A stretch of 64,000 nucleotides of DNA from Collinsella ihumii (GTDB lineage Bacteria; Actinomycetota; Coriobacteriia; Coriobacteriales; Coriobacteriaceae), in NCBI RefSeq assembly GCF_900046475.1, contig NZ_FCOU01000015.1, positions 1-64,000 of the forward strand, read 5' to 3'. The notes below the pieces were generated by a model, which ran no database searches, was not told where the DNA came from, and saw only the letters and a program-made list of their open reading frames with translations. Below, piece by piece: positions 42,221 to 51,431 of this stretch. The translations under genes and the position numbers were made by a program. Each line of letters begins with the position of its first letter. Positions within the stretch are counted from its first letter, which is position 1.

Positions 42221-43365
42221 TGGACGCGTCCACCGTGACCGTGGAGGATCTGGACTCCCTCGCCGTTCGTCTGGCGGAGGTGGAGTCCTATCTCCATCTG
42301 GAGGAGAAGCGCGAGCGCGTGGCCGAGCTCGAGCGCAAGAGCGCCGAGCCGGGGTTCTGGGATGATGCCGAGGCCGCCCGCTCGCTGATGGCGGAGCTCT
42401 CGCGCGACCGCGACGACGTCCAGTCGGTCGAGCACGCGCGCGAGAGCCTTGCCGACGCGCGCGCCGCGCTCGAGCTCGCCGAGGAAATGGGGGGCGACGA
42501 GGAGCTCCTCAAGGAGGCCGCATCGACCGTTGCCCAGCTCACGCATGCCATCGACGAGATGGAGCTCTCCTCGTGGTTCACCGGCAAGTTCGACCATGGC
42601 GACGCCATCGTCACCATCAAGCCGGGTCAGGGCGGCCTGGAGGCCCAGGACTGGACCTTCATGCTGTTCAAGATGTACATGAAGTACTGCGCGCGTCGCG
42701 GATGGAAGGTGACGGTCAACGACTGCCCGGCGGCAGAGGTGATCGGCATCGACCGCGCGACGTTCACGGTCGAGGGCAAAGACGCGTTCGGCATGCTGCG
42801 CGCCGAAGCGGGCGTGCACCGTCTGGTGCGCATCTCGCCGACCGATGACAAGAAGCGCCGCCAGACGACGTTTGCGGGCGTCGAGGTCATCCCGGTGCTG
42901 CCCGACGACATCGACATCGAGATCGCGCCCGATGACATCCGCGTGGACGTCTACCATGCGAGCGGTCCCGGCGGACAGGGCGTCAACACGACCGATTCGG
43001 CCGTGCGCGTCACGCACCTGCCGACCGGCATCGTGGTCACCTGCCAAAACGAGCGCAGCCAGATCCAGAACAAGGCGGCGTGCATGCAGATCCTGAAGGC
43101 CCGCCTCTACGAGCTCGAGCTTCAGAAGCGCGAGGAGGAGCTCGACCAGATCCGCGGCCCCAAGCACGCCATCGGATTCGGCAACCAGATCCGCAGCTAC
43201 GTGCTGTACCCGTATCAGATGGTGAAGGATCTTCGCAGCGGCGTGGAGACCGGCAACGTCGAGGCGGTGCTCGAGGACGGAGATCTCGACCCCTTCATCA
43301 TCGGCTACCATCGCTGGGCGACCGGCAACGCCGACTACACGCCGAGCGAGTCGGACGTGGAGTAG
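42220..43365 (+). CDS. prfB: Peptide chain release factor 2
   Basis: A 381-residue class I release factor that ends translation at UGA and UAA. The catalytic GGQ is in [20 protein letters not shown]. The codon-reading tripeptide, SPF in typical RF2, reads SPT here ([15 protein letters not shown], codons at 42835-42843). The gene is one uninterrupted frame from ATG 42220: the programmed +1 frameshift with an in-frame UGA seen in many bacteria is absent. The ATG overlaps the secA stop. The neighbouring [20 protein letters not shown] and [20 protein letters not shown] are normal for RF2. Confidence 0.95.
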
Positions 43366-43425
43366 GCGCCGTCGCTGTCGCCGCGCGCGGCGGCCGGGGG
43401 CGGGGCGTGAGAGAGGGGATGCCGC

Positions 43426-44316
43426 ATGGCCCGTCGTATCGACGTGCGCGCTTTGATCAAATCTCGGTTCGTGCATGAGCTCCCGCTCGTCGTTGCGGGC
43501 TGCGCCCTCGCGGCGCTCGCCATCGACATGTTCATGGTGCCGCAGGGCCTCGCCGCCGGCGGCGTGACGGGACTCGCCACCATCATCGCCGAGCTCACGC
43601 GCCGCTCCGGCTTCGAGCTGCCCGTCGGCATGCAGACCATCGTCATGAACGCCGTGCTTCTGCTCGCGGCGGTCCGCGCCGGCGGCATGCGCTATGCCGC
43701 CCAGACCGTCGTGGGCTTCGTGCTGCTCGGTTTCTTCACCGACCTGTTCGCCCCGTTCGTCTCGCCGCTCGCGTCGGGCGACCTGATGCTCTGCGCACTG
43801 TGGGGAGGAATCCTGTCGGGCGTCGGCTACGGGCTGGTGTTCCGCTGCGGCGCCAACACAGGCGGATCGGATACGGTGGCCCAGATCGTCTCCCGCAAGA
43901 CCTCGCTGCCTGTCGGCACGACCGTCATGGCGATCGATGTGGCGGTGTGCGCGGCCAGCGCGCCGGTCTTCTCGCTCGAAAACGCCCTGTACGCTGCGCT
44001 CTCGATGGTGCTTATGGGCTTCGTGGTCGACATGGTGGTCGACGGCGCCGAGCGCAGGCGCGCCGCGTACATCATCTCCGAGAGCCACGACGAGATCGCC
44101 TACGACATCATGCACGGGCTCGATCGCGGCGTGACCGAGCTGTCCGCGCGCGGCCTGTGGAGCGGTCGGGAGCGCCCCATGCTCATGGTCATCCTCGATC
44201 GTCGCGAGGTGTCCGCGCTCAAGACCATCGTGGCCGAGCACGATCCCGACGCCATCATGTTCATCAGCGACGTGACCGAGGCGATCGGCGAGGGGTTCAA
44301 GGATTTCGAACGCTGA
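43426..44316 (+). CDS. YitT family membrane protein
   Basis: A 296-residue protein with about five membrane helices in the first 200 residues (PLVVAGCALAALAIDMFMVP, MVPQGLAAGGVTGLATIIAE) and a cytoplasmic DUF2179 domain at the end (HGLDRGVTELSARGLWSGRE, then MLMVILDRREVSALKTIVAE). The motif FRCGANTGGSDTVAQIV is shared by the family. Function is unknown in general; a role in export of small molecules has been proposed. It follows prfB by 60 bases and may be in the same transcript; its stop codon lies inside a long inverted repeat. Confidence 0.85.
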   Translation: MARRIDVRALIKSRFVHELPLVVAGCALAALAIDMFMVPQGLAAGGVTGLATIIAELTRRSGFELPVGMQTIVMNAVLLLAAVRAGGMRYAAQTVVGFVLLGFFTDLFAPFVSPLASGDLMLCALWGGILSGVGYGLVFRCGANTGGSDTVAQIVSRKTSLPVGTTVMAIDVAVCAASAPVFSLENALYAALSMVLMGFVVDMVVDGAERRRAAYIISESHDEIAYDIMHGLDRGVTELSARGLWSGRERPMLMVILDRREVSALKTIVAEHDPDAIMFISDVTEAIGEGFKDFER

Positions 44317-44418
44317 CATGGGTTGGTTGGGGACGGGTTCGTTTCAACCCATCAAACAGGCCCTTCGCATCCGTGAAAGATGGGTTGAAACGAACCCGTC
44401 CCCAACCAACCCATGTCA
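44314..44418. repeat. Perfect 39-bp inverted repeat starting at the yitT stop codon
   Basis: Arms 44314-44352 and 44380-44418 are exact complements (for example GGTTGGTTGGGGACGGGTTC in the left arm), with a 27-base loop. The left arm begins with the TGA of the YitT gene. No T tract follows. It separates the secA-prfB-yitT group from transketolase. Confidence 0.8.
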
Positions 44419-44589
44419 TTGGACGAAACCGCGCATTCTGACTGGTTCGCTGTGGTATGGTGGAGTAGTCGTGATTGCGGGTTTGACGTGCGCATACCGT
44501 GTTCGCGACAGCACGTCCGGATGGGGGCGTTTTCGTTGATCAGTGCTGTTCGGGATATAGCCTAACGCACACCACGGAAAGGAGGCGCC

Positions 44590-45411
44590 ATGAGCGACGA
44601 TGAGCTCAAGAAGGTTGCCAACGAGGTACGCAAGGGGATCGTGACCGCCGTGCACGCGGCGAAGTCGGGACATCCCGGTGGTTCGCTGGGAGCCGCCGAC
44701 ATCGTCACCTACCTGTATTTCGAGGAAATGAACATCGACCCGGCCGACCCGCACAAGGCCGACCGCGACCGCTTCGTCCTCTCCAAGGGCCACTGCGCGC
44801 CGGCGCTGTACGCGGCGCTCGCTGAGCGCGGCTTCTTCCCCAAGGAGGACCTGGAGACGCTGCGCCACATCGGCAGCCATCTGCAGGGCCATCCCAACAT
44901 GAACGACACCCCGGGCGTCGACATGTCCACCGGCTCCCTCGGCCAGGGCATCTCGGCCGCCGTGGGCATGGCTCTTGCCGCCAAGCACTGGGGCGACGCT
45001 TATCGCACCTACTGCCTGCTGGGCGACGGCGAGATCGAGGAGGGCCAGGTCTGGGAGGCCGCCATGTTCGCCGGCAACCACGGGCTGGACAACCTCTGCC
45101 TGATCGTCGACCACAACGGCCTGCAGATCGACGGCAGCATCGAGGAGGTCAACTCCGCGATGCCCATCGCCGACAAGTTCCGCGCGTTCAAGTTCCACGT
45201 GGTCGAGGTCGCCGACGGCAACGATATGGCCCAGCTGCGCGCCGCCTTCGCCGAGGCGCGCGAGACCGCGGACATGCCCACGTGCATCGTGTGCGAGACC
45301 GTCAAGGGCAAGGGCGTCTCCTTCATGGAGAACCAGGTCGGCTGGCATGGCAAGGCGCCCAACGACGAGCAGTTCGAGCAGGCCATGGCCGAGCTCGCGA
45401 AGGAGGCTTAA
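44590..45411 (+). CDS. Transketolase, N-terminal (thiamine pyrophosphate-binding) subunit
   Basis: A 273-residue half of a split transketolase, which moves two-carbon units between sugar phosphates in the non-oxidative pentose phosphate pathway. It holds the cofactor pyrophosphate site: AKSGHPGGSLGAADIVTYLY and YCLLGDGEIEEGQVWEAAMF, with GDG-x-N-like metal binding completed by LCLIVDHNGLQIDG. ATG 44590 follows GGAAAGGAGG. The partner half follows after five bases, so the two form one functional enzyme. An extended -10 (TGGTATGGT near 44451) may start the transcript. Confidence 0.93.
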   Translation: MSDDELKKVANEVRKGIVTAVHAAKSGHPGGSLGAADIVTYLYFEEMNIDPADPHKADRDRFVLSKGHCAPALYAALAERGFFPKEDLETLRHIGSHLQGHPNMNDTPGVDMSTGSLGQGISAAVGMALAAKHWGDAYRTYCLLGDGEIEEGQVWEAAMFAGNHGLDNLCLIVDHNGLQIDGSIEEVNSAMPIADKFRAFKFHVVEVADGNDMAQLRAAFAEARETADMPTCIVCETVKGKGVSFMENQVGWHGKAPNDEQFEQAMAELAKEA

Positions 45412-45416
45412 GAACA

Positions 45417-46358
45417 ATGGCTGACGTGAAGAAGGTCGCCACCCGCCAGAGCTATGGCGAGGCGCTCGTCGAGCTCGGCGCCGAGCACGACGATTTCGTG
45501 GTCCTGGACGCGGACCTCGCGGCCGCGACCCAGACCGGCAAGTTCAAGGCCGCCTATCCCGACCGCTTCTTCGATGCCGGCATCGCCGAGTCCAACATGG
45601 TCGGCATCGCCGCCGGTATCGCGACCACGGGCCGCGTGGCGTTTGCGAGCACGTTCGCGATGTTCGCCGCGGGCCGCGCGTTCGAGCAGGTGCGCAACTC
45701 CATCGGCTACCCCCACCTGAACGTCAAGATCGGCGCCACGCACGCCGGCATCTCGGTGGGCGAGGACGGAGCCACCCATCAGTGCAACGAGGACATCGCG
45801 CTCATGCGCACCATTCCGGGCATGACGGTCATCGTTCCGTGCGATGACGTCGAGGCCAAGGCCGCCGTGCGCGCCGCCTACGAGATGGAGGGCCCCGTCT
45901 ACATGCGCTTCGGCCGTCTGGCCGTGCCGGTCGTCAACGACGCCGACTCCTTCGAGTTCGAGATCGGCAAGGGCATCCTCATGCGCGAGGGCACGGACGT
46001 GACGATCGTCGCCTGCGGCCTCATGGTCCAGGCGTCGCTCGAGGCCGCTGAGGCGCTCGCCGCCAAGGGCATCTCCGCCGAGGTCATCGACATGCACACC
46101 ATCAAGCCGCTCGATGAGGACATCATCCTGGAGAGCGCCAAGAAGACCGGCCGCGTGCTGACGGTCGAGGAGCATTCCGTTATCGGCGGCCTTGGCGACG
46201 CCGTGTGCGCGGTGCTTGCCGAGAAGAACCCCGTGCCGGTCAAGAAGCTCGGCGTGAACGACGTCTTCGGCGAGTCGGGCCCTGCGGTCGACCTGCTGCA
46301 CAAGTACGGTCTGGACGCCGAGGGCGTCGAGCGGGCCGTCGAGGAGCTGCTCGCATAA
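45417..46358 (+). CDS. Transketolase, C-terminal (pyrimidine-binding) subunit
   Basis: A 313-residue partner of the preceding gene. The pyrimidine-binding domain starts KVATRQSYGEALVELGAEHD and contains FFDAGIAESNMVGIAAGIAT with the catalytic Glu; the C-terminal domain has TIVACGLMVQASLEAAEALA and RVLTVEEHSVIGGLGDAVCA. ATG 45417 is preceded by GGAGG at 45400. Split transketolases of this layout are normal in Actinobacteria and Firmicutes of the gut and are related to DXS-like and PDH-E1 enzymes; context excludes DXS, which is a single long chain. Confidence 0.93.
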   Translation: MADVKKVATRQSYGEALVELGAEHDDFVVLDADLAAATQTGKFKAAYPDRFFDAGIAESNMVGIAAGIATTGRVAFASTFAMFAAGRAFEQVRNSIGYPHLNVKIGATHAGISVGEDGATHQCNEDIALMRTIPGMTVIVPCDDVEAKAAVRAAYEMEGPVYMRFGRLAVPVVNDADSFEFEIGKGILMREGTDVTIVACGLMVQASLEAAEALAAKGISAEVIDMHTIKPLDEDIILESAKKTGRVLTVEEHSVIGGLGDAVCAVLAEKNPVPVKKLGVNDVFGESGPAVDLLHKYGLDAEGVERAVEELLA

Positions 46359-46409
46359 GGACGCGGTGCACTATCGTGCGGGCGGACGTAATGGAAGAAG
46401 GGCACGCCG

Positions 46410-47801
46410 ATGAGCGACGAGACTCGTCTCGATACCGACAATGCCAAGGGCCTCGATCCCGATACGACATCGGTGGAGAGCGCGGCGACCAGGGTGCTTG
46501 CTGTCACGGCGACGGCCGCTTTCGCCGATGCCTGCGAGTTGGCGGCGATCGCGGAGCAGGAGCACCGCGAGGCCGCACTGGCCCTCGAGTCGCTCGTCCA
46601 GGCACCGTCCACCACGGCGATGCTCACCGAGGCGACGCGCTCCGGTGTCACCCAGGAGCTTCCCTATCGCGCGGAGGCCGAGGCGAGGATGGCGGCCGAG
46701 GCTGCAGCCGCCGGCGGGGACAACCCGGATGCGGGCGCCTCGCGGGGGCCGCGCCGCCTGCCGATATCCCGCCGCCATCTCGCAGTCGCGGGGGCGTGCC
46801 TCGTCGTTCTCGCGGTCGTCATCGTGGGCGCGGTCTGGTTCGCGAACTCCTCGTTCGCGCAGCCCGACGCGGCGGCGGTCGAGCAGGTCCTCGCGGAGGA
46901 CCCCGACATAATGGACGGTTTCGCCTCGAACGACTACGTCGACGAGTCCCCCTACGAGCTGTCCGATGTCGTGCTGAACTCGTGCGAGGCCGATGACGAC
47001 GGATCCTACATCGTCGACGCGTCCGCCACCATCTCCAACGAGAGCTTCGAGTCCGAATTCACGGTTGCGCTCAAGTTCGCGCGCGCATCCGAGAAGGACC
47101 GCTACAGCGAGCTCGCCCATGCGCAGGCGACTTCGACCGGGTGGGCGGGCGCCGTTCTGCAGACCAACGATACGACCGAGGCCATCGCCGGCGTCACGCG
47201 CGACAGCGCGTTCCCGGACGGCTTCGACGCCACGTTCGACCGGGCGGCCCAGACCTGCACGTATACGGCGCAGGACGTCTACGACTTCTGGTTTGGCACC
47301 AATACGGTCAGCACGCCGTACACGTATTCGTTCAACGGGGATGCGTGGACGCGCACACAGGGGGAGGCGACCTCGACGGTCGCCTACGATGCCGATGCGC
47401 TTCAAGGCTCCTATGTCGCGTCCGACGGCGATGCGGCGAACATGGTCGGCTTCAAGATCGACCATGTCGATATCGAGCAGGGGACCTTCACGGTGGAGTA
47501 TCGCGCCGTGACGCCGGGGTTCGCGAGCGCCGAGATCACGGGCATCATCGACTGCACGCTGACCCGCATGACGCCGGACGGCGCGTGGCGGGGCTATCGC
47601 CAGACCGACGGGATGACCTATGTGTTCTCGGGTGATGGCTCGAGTTCCGGGGGCGAGGGCACGGCGCACCTCGAGGGTGCGCTCGGCCTGGACAAGTCGA
47701 TCATCTTCTCGTTTACGGGCGACTACACGCGCGCCCCACTGCTGTTCGGGCAGCCGACGGACGAGTCGATGGAGCTCGCGGGCACGCTCGTACGCGAATA
47801 G
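46410..47801 (+). CDS. Membrane-anchored hypothetical protein with extracytoplasmic beta domains
   Basis: A 463-residue protein. Residues 1-120 are cytoplasmic, Ala/Glu-rich and probably helical; one membrane segment follows at about 126-148 (HLAVAGACLVVLAVVIVGAV); the rest is outside, with strand-rich sequence such as DDDGSYIVDASATISNESFE and FKIDHVDIEQGTFTVEYRAV, and NTVSTPYTYSFNGDAWT. No catalytic motif is visible. ATG 46410 is the first start in frame after transketolase. Similar anchored proteins of unknown function are frequent in Coriobacteriia. Confidence 0.7.
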   Translation: MSDETRLDTDNAKGLDPDTTSVESAATRVLAVTATAAFADACELAAIAEQEHREAALALESLVQAPSTTAMLTEATRSGVTQELPYRAEAEARMAAEAAAAGGDNPDAGASRGPRRLPISRRHLAVAGACLVVLAVVIVGAVWFANSSFAQPDAAAVEQVLAEDPDIMDGFASNDYVDESPYELSDVVLNSCEADDDGSYIVDASATISNESFESEFTVALKFARASEKDRYSELAHAQATSTGWAGAVLQTNDTTEAIAGVTRDSAFPDGFDATFDRAAQTCTYTAQDVYDFWFGTNTVSTPYTYSFNGDAWTRTQGEATSTVAYDADALQGSYVASDGDAANMVGFKIDHVDIEQGTFTVEYRAVTPGFASAEITGIIDCTLTRMTPDGAWRGYRQTDGMTYVFSGDGSSSGGEGTAHLEGALGLDKSIIFSFTGDYTRAPLLFGQPTDESMELAGTLVRE

Positions 47802-48199
47802 GGACGCGCTCGAATAGACAACACGATATTGCTTCCTTCTTCCTATGCACAGGCTGTAGATAACTATAACTAACATATCGATAAGCACCAAAGTAAATAA
47901 TTATCGAAACGTTTTCACCTGTGATAGTACCTGTACCATATTTCGAGCATGTGGAGACGTTCGCGGCTGGTGCCTGGACGCATACGTTCGTCATCTCATA
48001 TTCGGGCATCTATAGCCGGTCGGGCGGCTGACGGGTCATTTGCCTGAAGCCGGGGTTGAAACGGGTCGTGGTATGGGAATGGAGGTGATCGGTGTGTCGC
48101 TCGCAGTGAAGAGCAAGCCGTCACGAGGTTCGCGTCGCGCTTTTCGTTCTCGAGGCGCCTTGTTACGCCATTCATAATTGAAGATTATATGGAGATTCT
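47802..48199. other. A+T-rich intergenic region
   Basis: Nearly 400 bases with much lower G+C in its first half (for example TAACTATAACTAACATATCG). A promoter toward the DUF2975 gene is likely near 48170-48190 (CATAATTGAAGATTATAT). Short minus-strand frames here have poor codon use and are not called. Confidence 0.4.
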
Positions 48200-48739
48200 A
48201 TGCTTCGCGAATCATTTTCCGACGTGCGCACGGCGGATTCCATGGTGCCCCGATGGGGCATTTCATACCGGCGCATCGTGGTCGGAGCCCTGTACGGTTT
48301 TTGCGGTGTCCTTGCGGTGGGGATCGGGCTGAATGCCGCGGTGATCATCGATCTGATCGCTGATCTGCTTGGGTCGGGCATGCCCGCGCAAGCGGTCCAC
48401 TATCTTATCATCAGCGGGTTGATCATAGCCTTTGACCTGCTGATTCTTGCAGTCTTTCTTTCGTTTGTCCTCACTGTCGGACGTCGAGCGGAGTTCTTTT
48501 CAGCTGCGCAGACGACCCGCCTGGTCATGTTGGGGGCCCTGAACGCGGGCAGTGCCGTAGTGGGTCTGTTAATGCCGCGCTACAGCCTTCAGACCAACAT
48601 AGGGGAGTGGCTGCGGGCCCCCGAGGTAATTCCGGATTTGGACCTCAATTCTCTTATGTTTTCTATGATGTTCTTTGCACTTGCTGGAGTCTTTGAATAC
48701 GCTAGAATTCTTCAAGAAGATTCGGACAGTATTCTGTAG
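48200..48739 (+). CDS. DUF2975 family membrane protein
   Basis: A 179-residue protein with four membrane helices (YRRIVVGALYGFCGVLAVGI, HYLIISGLIIAFDLLILAVF, and two more), matching the DUF2975 plan. Such genes almost always stand before a small YozG-like helix-turn-helix regulator, which is the next gene, nine bases away. The pair is thought to form a signalling or regulatory unit; function unknown. Confidence 0.8.
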   Translation: MLRESFSDVRTADSMVPRWGISYRRIVVGALYGFCGVLAVGIGLNAAVIIDLIADLLGSGMPAQAVHYLIISGLIIAFDLLILAVFLSFVLTVGRRAEFFSAAQTTRLVMLGALNAGSAVVGLLMPRYSLQTNIGEWLRAPEVIPDLDLNSLMFSMMFFALAGVFEYARILQEDSDSIL

Positions 48740-48748
48740 GTGATCTAA

Positions 48749-48991
48749 GTGCCCATTGTGATGCGTCTCGACCGTGTAATGGCGGATAGGAAGATGAGCT
48801 CGCTCGAGCTTGCGGAGAAGATCGGTATCTCTCCGGTCAACGTGTCCCGTATCAAAACCGGCAGGTTGAAGGGCATTCGCTTCTCGACCCTGACGGCTAT
48901 GTGCGAGGCGCTGCACTGCAAGCCCGGCGATATCATCGACTGGATGGACGACGACGAGTACGTCCAGAACTTCGGCAAGCTGCCGGAGTAG
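48749..48991 (+). CDS. YozG-like XRE-family transcriptional regulator
   Basis: An 80-residue Cro/CI-type DNA-binding protein: VMRLDRVMADRKMSSLELAE, then IGISPVNVSRIKTGRLKGIR and the closing CEALHCKPGDIIDWMDDDE, which is typical of YozG. GTG 48749 is taken as start; ATG 48761 would also serve. It is paired with the DUF2975 gene. Confidence 0.88.
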   Translation: MPIVMRLDRVMADRKMSSLELAEKIGISPVNVSRIKTGRLKGIRFSTLTAMCEALHCKPGDIIDWMDDDEYVQNFGKLPE

Positions 48992-49181
48992 CAGACGCCT
49001 GATCAATAGCGTTGCCTATGTGGGGAGGACCTCGCGTCTTCTCCACATATCGCATGTCTCGATGCCGTGGTCCGCTGCGTGCGGCTCGGATGGCGCCGGC
49101 GTTCGCGTCGCTTGTGCGCGAACGTTTTATGGTTATGTGCCATGGCGCTGCCGTGCTTTATCTGTGCATGCAGAAATCCAC

Positions 49182-49190
49182 TGGTAGAAT
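49182..49190 (+). promoter_or_regulatory. Extended -10 promoter for ftsEX
   Basis: TGGTAGAAT matches an extended -10 element and lies 45 bases before the ftsE start; no clear -35 box is seen, as allowed for this promoter class. Confidence 0.5.
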
Positions 49191-49234
49191 ATCCAGCGTA
49201 TGTAGTTCAAACGCACGACACGAAGGAGCTTATA

Positions 49235-50407
49235 GTGGGTAACCACTTCCGTAAGCCCGGTGACGAGCAGGTTGCGAACGGCGCGCCGGTACCAGAGGCC
49301 GCGACGGCCTCCCCGGTTTCCGTCGACGAGACGGGCGATCTGTTCTCGCAGGCGGCGGCGCCCGAACAGGCGGCGCAGCCGGTCGCCGACCCCTTTGCCT
49401 ACGCACCTGCCCCCGAGCAGGTTCCCGCCGTCCCCGAGGTGCCCTCGGTGCCGAGCCTGGATGCCGTCCCGTCGCCCGATGCGGCGCCGGCAGCGGACCA
49501 GTCGCTGTTCAGCATCCCGTCTCCCGCCGAGCCCGCCCACGCCGATGTGTTCATGACGCAGGCGGCCCCTGCGCTCGATTCGAGCGACGAGTCCGAGCAG
49601 CGCCAGATCGACGATGTGAACGAGGCCCTGACGAGCCCCGATTTCACCTCAGTGTTCGCACCGGTGCAGGAGTCGCGCAAGCAGATGGCGCGCGAGGCAG
49701 GCGTCGAGCCGGTCATCCTCATGGAGCACCTCACCAAGATCTACGCGGCCCAGCCCAACAAGCCGGCGCTCGACGACGTCAACCTGGAGATCTATCCCGG
49801 TGAGTTCGTCTTTCTGGTCGGCCACTCCGGTTCGGGCAAGACGACGCTGCTCTCCACGATGATCCGCGACGTCAAGCCGACGAGCGGCCGCATCCTGGTC
49901 GCCGGCCAGGACCTCATGCGCATCAAGAACCGCAAGGTCCCCTTCCTGCGCCGCCAGATCGGCGCGGTGTTCCAGGACTTCCGCCTCCTGCCCAACAAGA
50001 CCGCGTACGAGAACGTCGCGTTCGCGCTCGAGTGCATCGGCAAGCCCAAGGCGGTCATCCGCAGCCAGGTGCCCGAGGTGCTGCGCCTCGTCGGCCTGGC
50101 CGATCAGATGGACTCCATGCCCGACCAGCTCTCCGGCGGCGAGCAGCAGCGCGTCGCCGTGGCGCGCGCCATGGTCAACCGCCCGCCGCTTCTGATCTGC
50201 GACGAGCCGACCGGCAACCTCGACCCGGCGATCTCGCTCGGCATCATGAAGCTGCTCGAGCGCATCAACCGCACGGGCACGACCGTCATCGTGGCGACGC
50301 ACGACCGCGAGATGGTCGACTCCATGCACCGCCGCGTCATCGCGCTCGAGGCGGGCCACATCGTTCGCGACCAGGAGAGGGGAGGCTACGGCAACTATGG
50401 CGCCTAG
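49235..50407 (+). CDS. ftsE: Cell division ATP-binding protein FtsE with long N-terminal extension
   Basis: A 390-residue ABC ATPase that, with FtsX, controls peptidoglycan hydrolases at the septum. The ABC domain occupies about residues 165-385: VFLVGHSGSGKTTLLSTMIR (Walker A), RRQIGAVFQDFRLLPNKTAY (Q loop), DQLSGGEQQRVAVARAMVNR (signature) and LLICDEPTGNLDPA (Walker B). Typical FtsE has about 230 residues; here 155 extra N-terminal residues, rich in Pro, Ala, Glu and Ser, precede it. GTG 49235 is chosen for GAAGGAG seven bases upstream. It overlaps ftsX by 11 bases. Confidence 0.92.
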   Translation: MGNHFRKPGDEQVANGAPVPEAATASPVSVDETGDLFSQAAAPEQAAQPVADPFAYAPAPEQVPAVPEVPSVPSLDAVPSPDAAPAADQSLFSIPSPAEPAHADVFMTQAAPALDSSDESEQRQIDDVNEALTSPDFTSVFAPVQESRKQMAREAGVEPVILMEHLTKIYAAQPNKPALDDVNLEIYPGEFVFLVGHSGSGKTTLLSTMIRDVKPTSGRILVAGQDLMRIKNRKVPFLRRQIGAVFQDFRLLPNKTAYENVAFALECIGKPKAVIRSQVPEVLRLVGLADQMDSMPDQLSGGEQQRVAVARAMVNRPPLLICDEPTGNLDPAISLGIMKLLERINRTGTTVIVATHDREMVDSMHRRVIALEAGHIVRDQERGGYGNYGA

Positions 50408-51344
50408 CAACTTTGGGTATTCGCTGCGCGAGGCGGGCAGCCACTTCGCACGCAACCTCGGCACCTCGATCGGCGCAGTCATCACCATCTTTCTGTCGCT
50501 GTTCATCATCGGCCTGTTCATCCTGGGTTCCGCGGTGGTCAACTCGATGATCGGCTCGGTGGAGGATCAGGTGAAGATCAACGCCTTCATCTCCGACGAC
50601 GCGACCGACGAGCAGATCCAGGCGTTCTACGACAAGCTGACGAGCTGGGAGAACGTCAAGAGCGTCCAGTTCAAGACGAAGGAAGACGCGCTGGCGGACT
50701 ACACCAGCAACATCTCCAACAACGCCGACATGACGCTCGGTGCGCTCGACGGCGAGAATCCGCTGCCCCGTTCGTTCGTGATCGAGATGTACGAGCCCTC
50801 GCAGGTCGAGGAGACCGCGGAGCGCATCAAGGCGGACACCGACTTCCGCCAGATCGTCGACGACGACAACCCCGATGTGGACGACGTCGAGGCCGACGTG
50901 AACGCCGGCGTCCTGTACGGCCAGGAGGAGGTCAGCGTCCTGTTCCAGATGACGGCCTACATCCGCGTCGCGGTGGTCGTGCTCGTGGGACTTCTGACGT
51001 TCATCTCCTTCATCTTCATCAACAACACCATCCGCCTGTCCATCACCGCCCGTCGCCGCGAGATCGCCATCATGCGCCTGGTGGGCGCGTCGAACAGCTT
51101 CATCCGCGGGCCGTTTTTGACCGAGGGCGTGCTGCAGGCGCTTCTGGGCTCGCTTCTGACTATCGGCGCCTTGGAGCTGTGCCGCAACTTCGGCATGCCG
51201 ATGATCCAGAGCGTCGTCTCATTTTTGACCATCAACATCCCGCTGCGGATGTACCTGTTCACCTACGCGGCGCTCGTGCTGATCGGTATCGTGATCGGTC
51301 TGTTCGGTTCCGCGATCGCCATGCGTCGCTACCTCAAGGTGTAG
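50397..51344 (+). CDS. ftsX: Cell division protein FtsX
   Basis: A 315-residue permease partner of FtsE with four membrane helices: first at about residues 22-45 (IGAVITIFLSLFIIGLFILG), then a large extracellular loop with the usual segment AFISDDATDEQIQAFYDKLT, and three C-terminal helices including VLVGLLTFISFIFINNTIRL. The coupling region ARRREIAIMRLVGASNSFIR contacts FtsE. ATG 50397 lies within the ftsE end. The loop recruits murein hydrolases in other bacteria. Confidence 0.93.
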   Translation: MAPSNFGYSLREAGSHFARNLGTSIGAVITIFLSLFIIGLFILGSAVVNSMIGSVEDQVKINAFISDDATDEQIQAFYDKLTSWENVKSVQFKTKEDALADYTSNISNNADMTLGALDGENPLPRSFVIEMYEPSQVEETAERIKADTDFRQIVDDDNPDVDDVEADVNAGVLYGQEEVSVLFQMTAYIRVAVVVLVGLLTFISFIFINNTIRLSITARRREIAIMRLVGASNSFIRGPFLTEGVLQALLGSLLTIGALELCRNFGMPMIQSVVSFLTINIPLRMYLFTYAALVLIGIVIGLFGSAIAMRRYLKV

Positions 51345-51370
51345 ACGACGCGCGACAGCTTGCTTGCATG

Positions 51371-51399
51371 GGGCCGCCTTCGGGCGGCCCTTCTTGTTC
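51371..51399 (+). terminator. Terminator after ftsEX
   Basis: GGGCCGCC pairs with GGCGGCCC around TTCG and is followed by TTCTTGTTCT, 27 bases after the ftsX stop. Confidence 0.7.
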
Positions 51400-51431
51400 T
51401 CGCCGCGGGTTCGCCCCCGCCGCGCAGTCTC

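Noticed and set aside
47713-48009. A 98-codon minus-strand frame in the gap before the DUF2975 gene
   Set aside because: Half of it is the mirror of the preceding gene and the rest has unusual codon use and no ribosome binding site.
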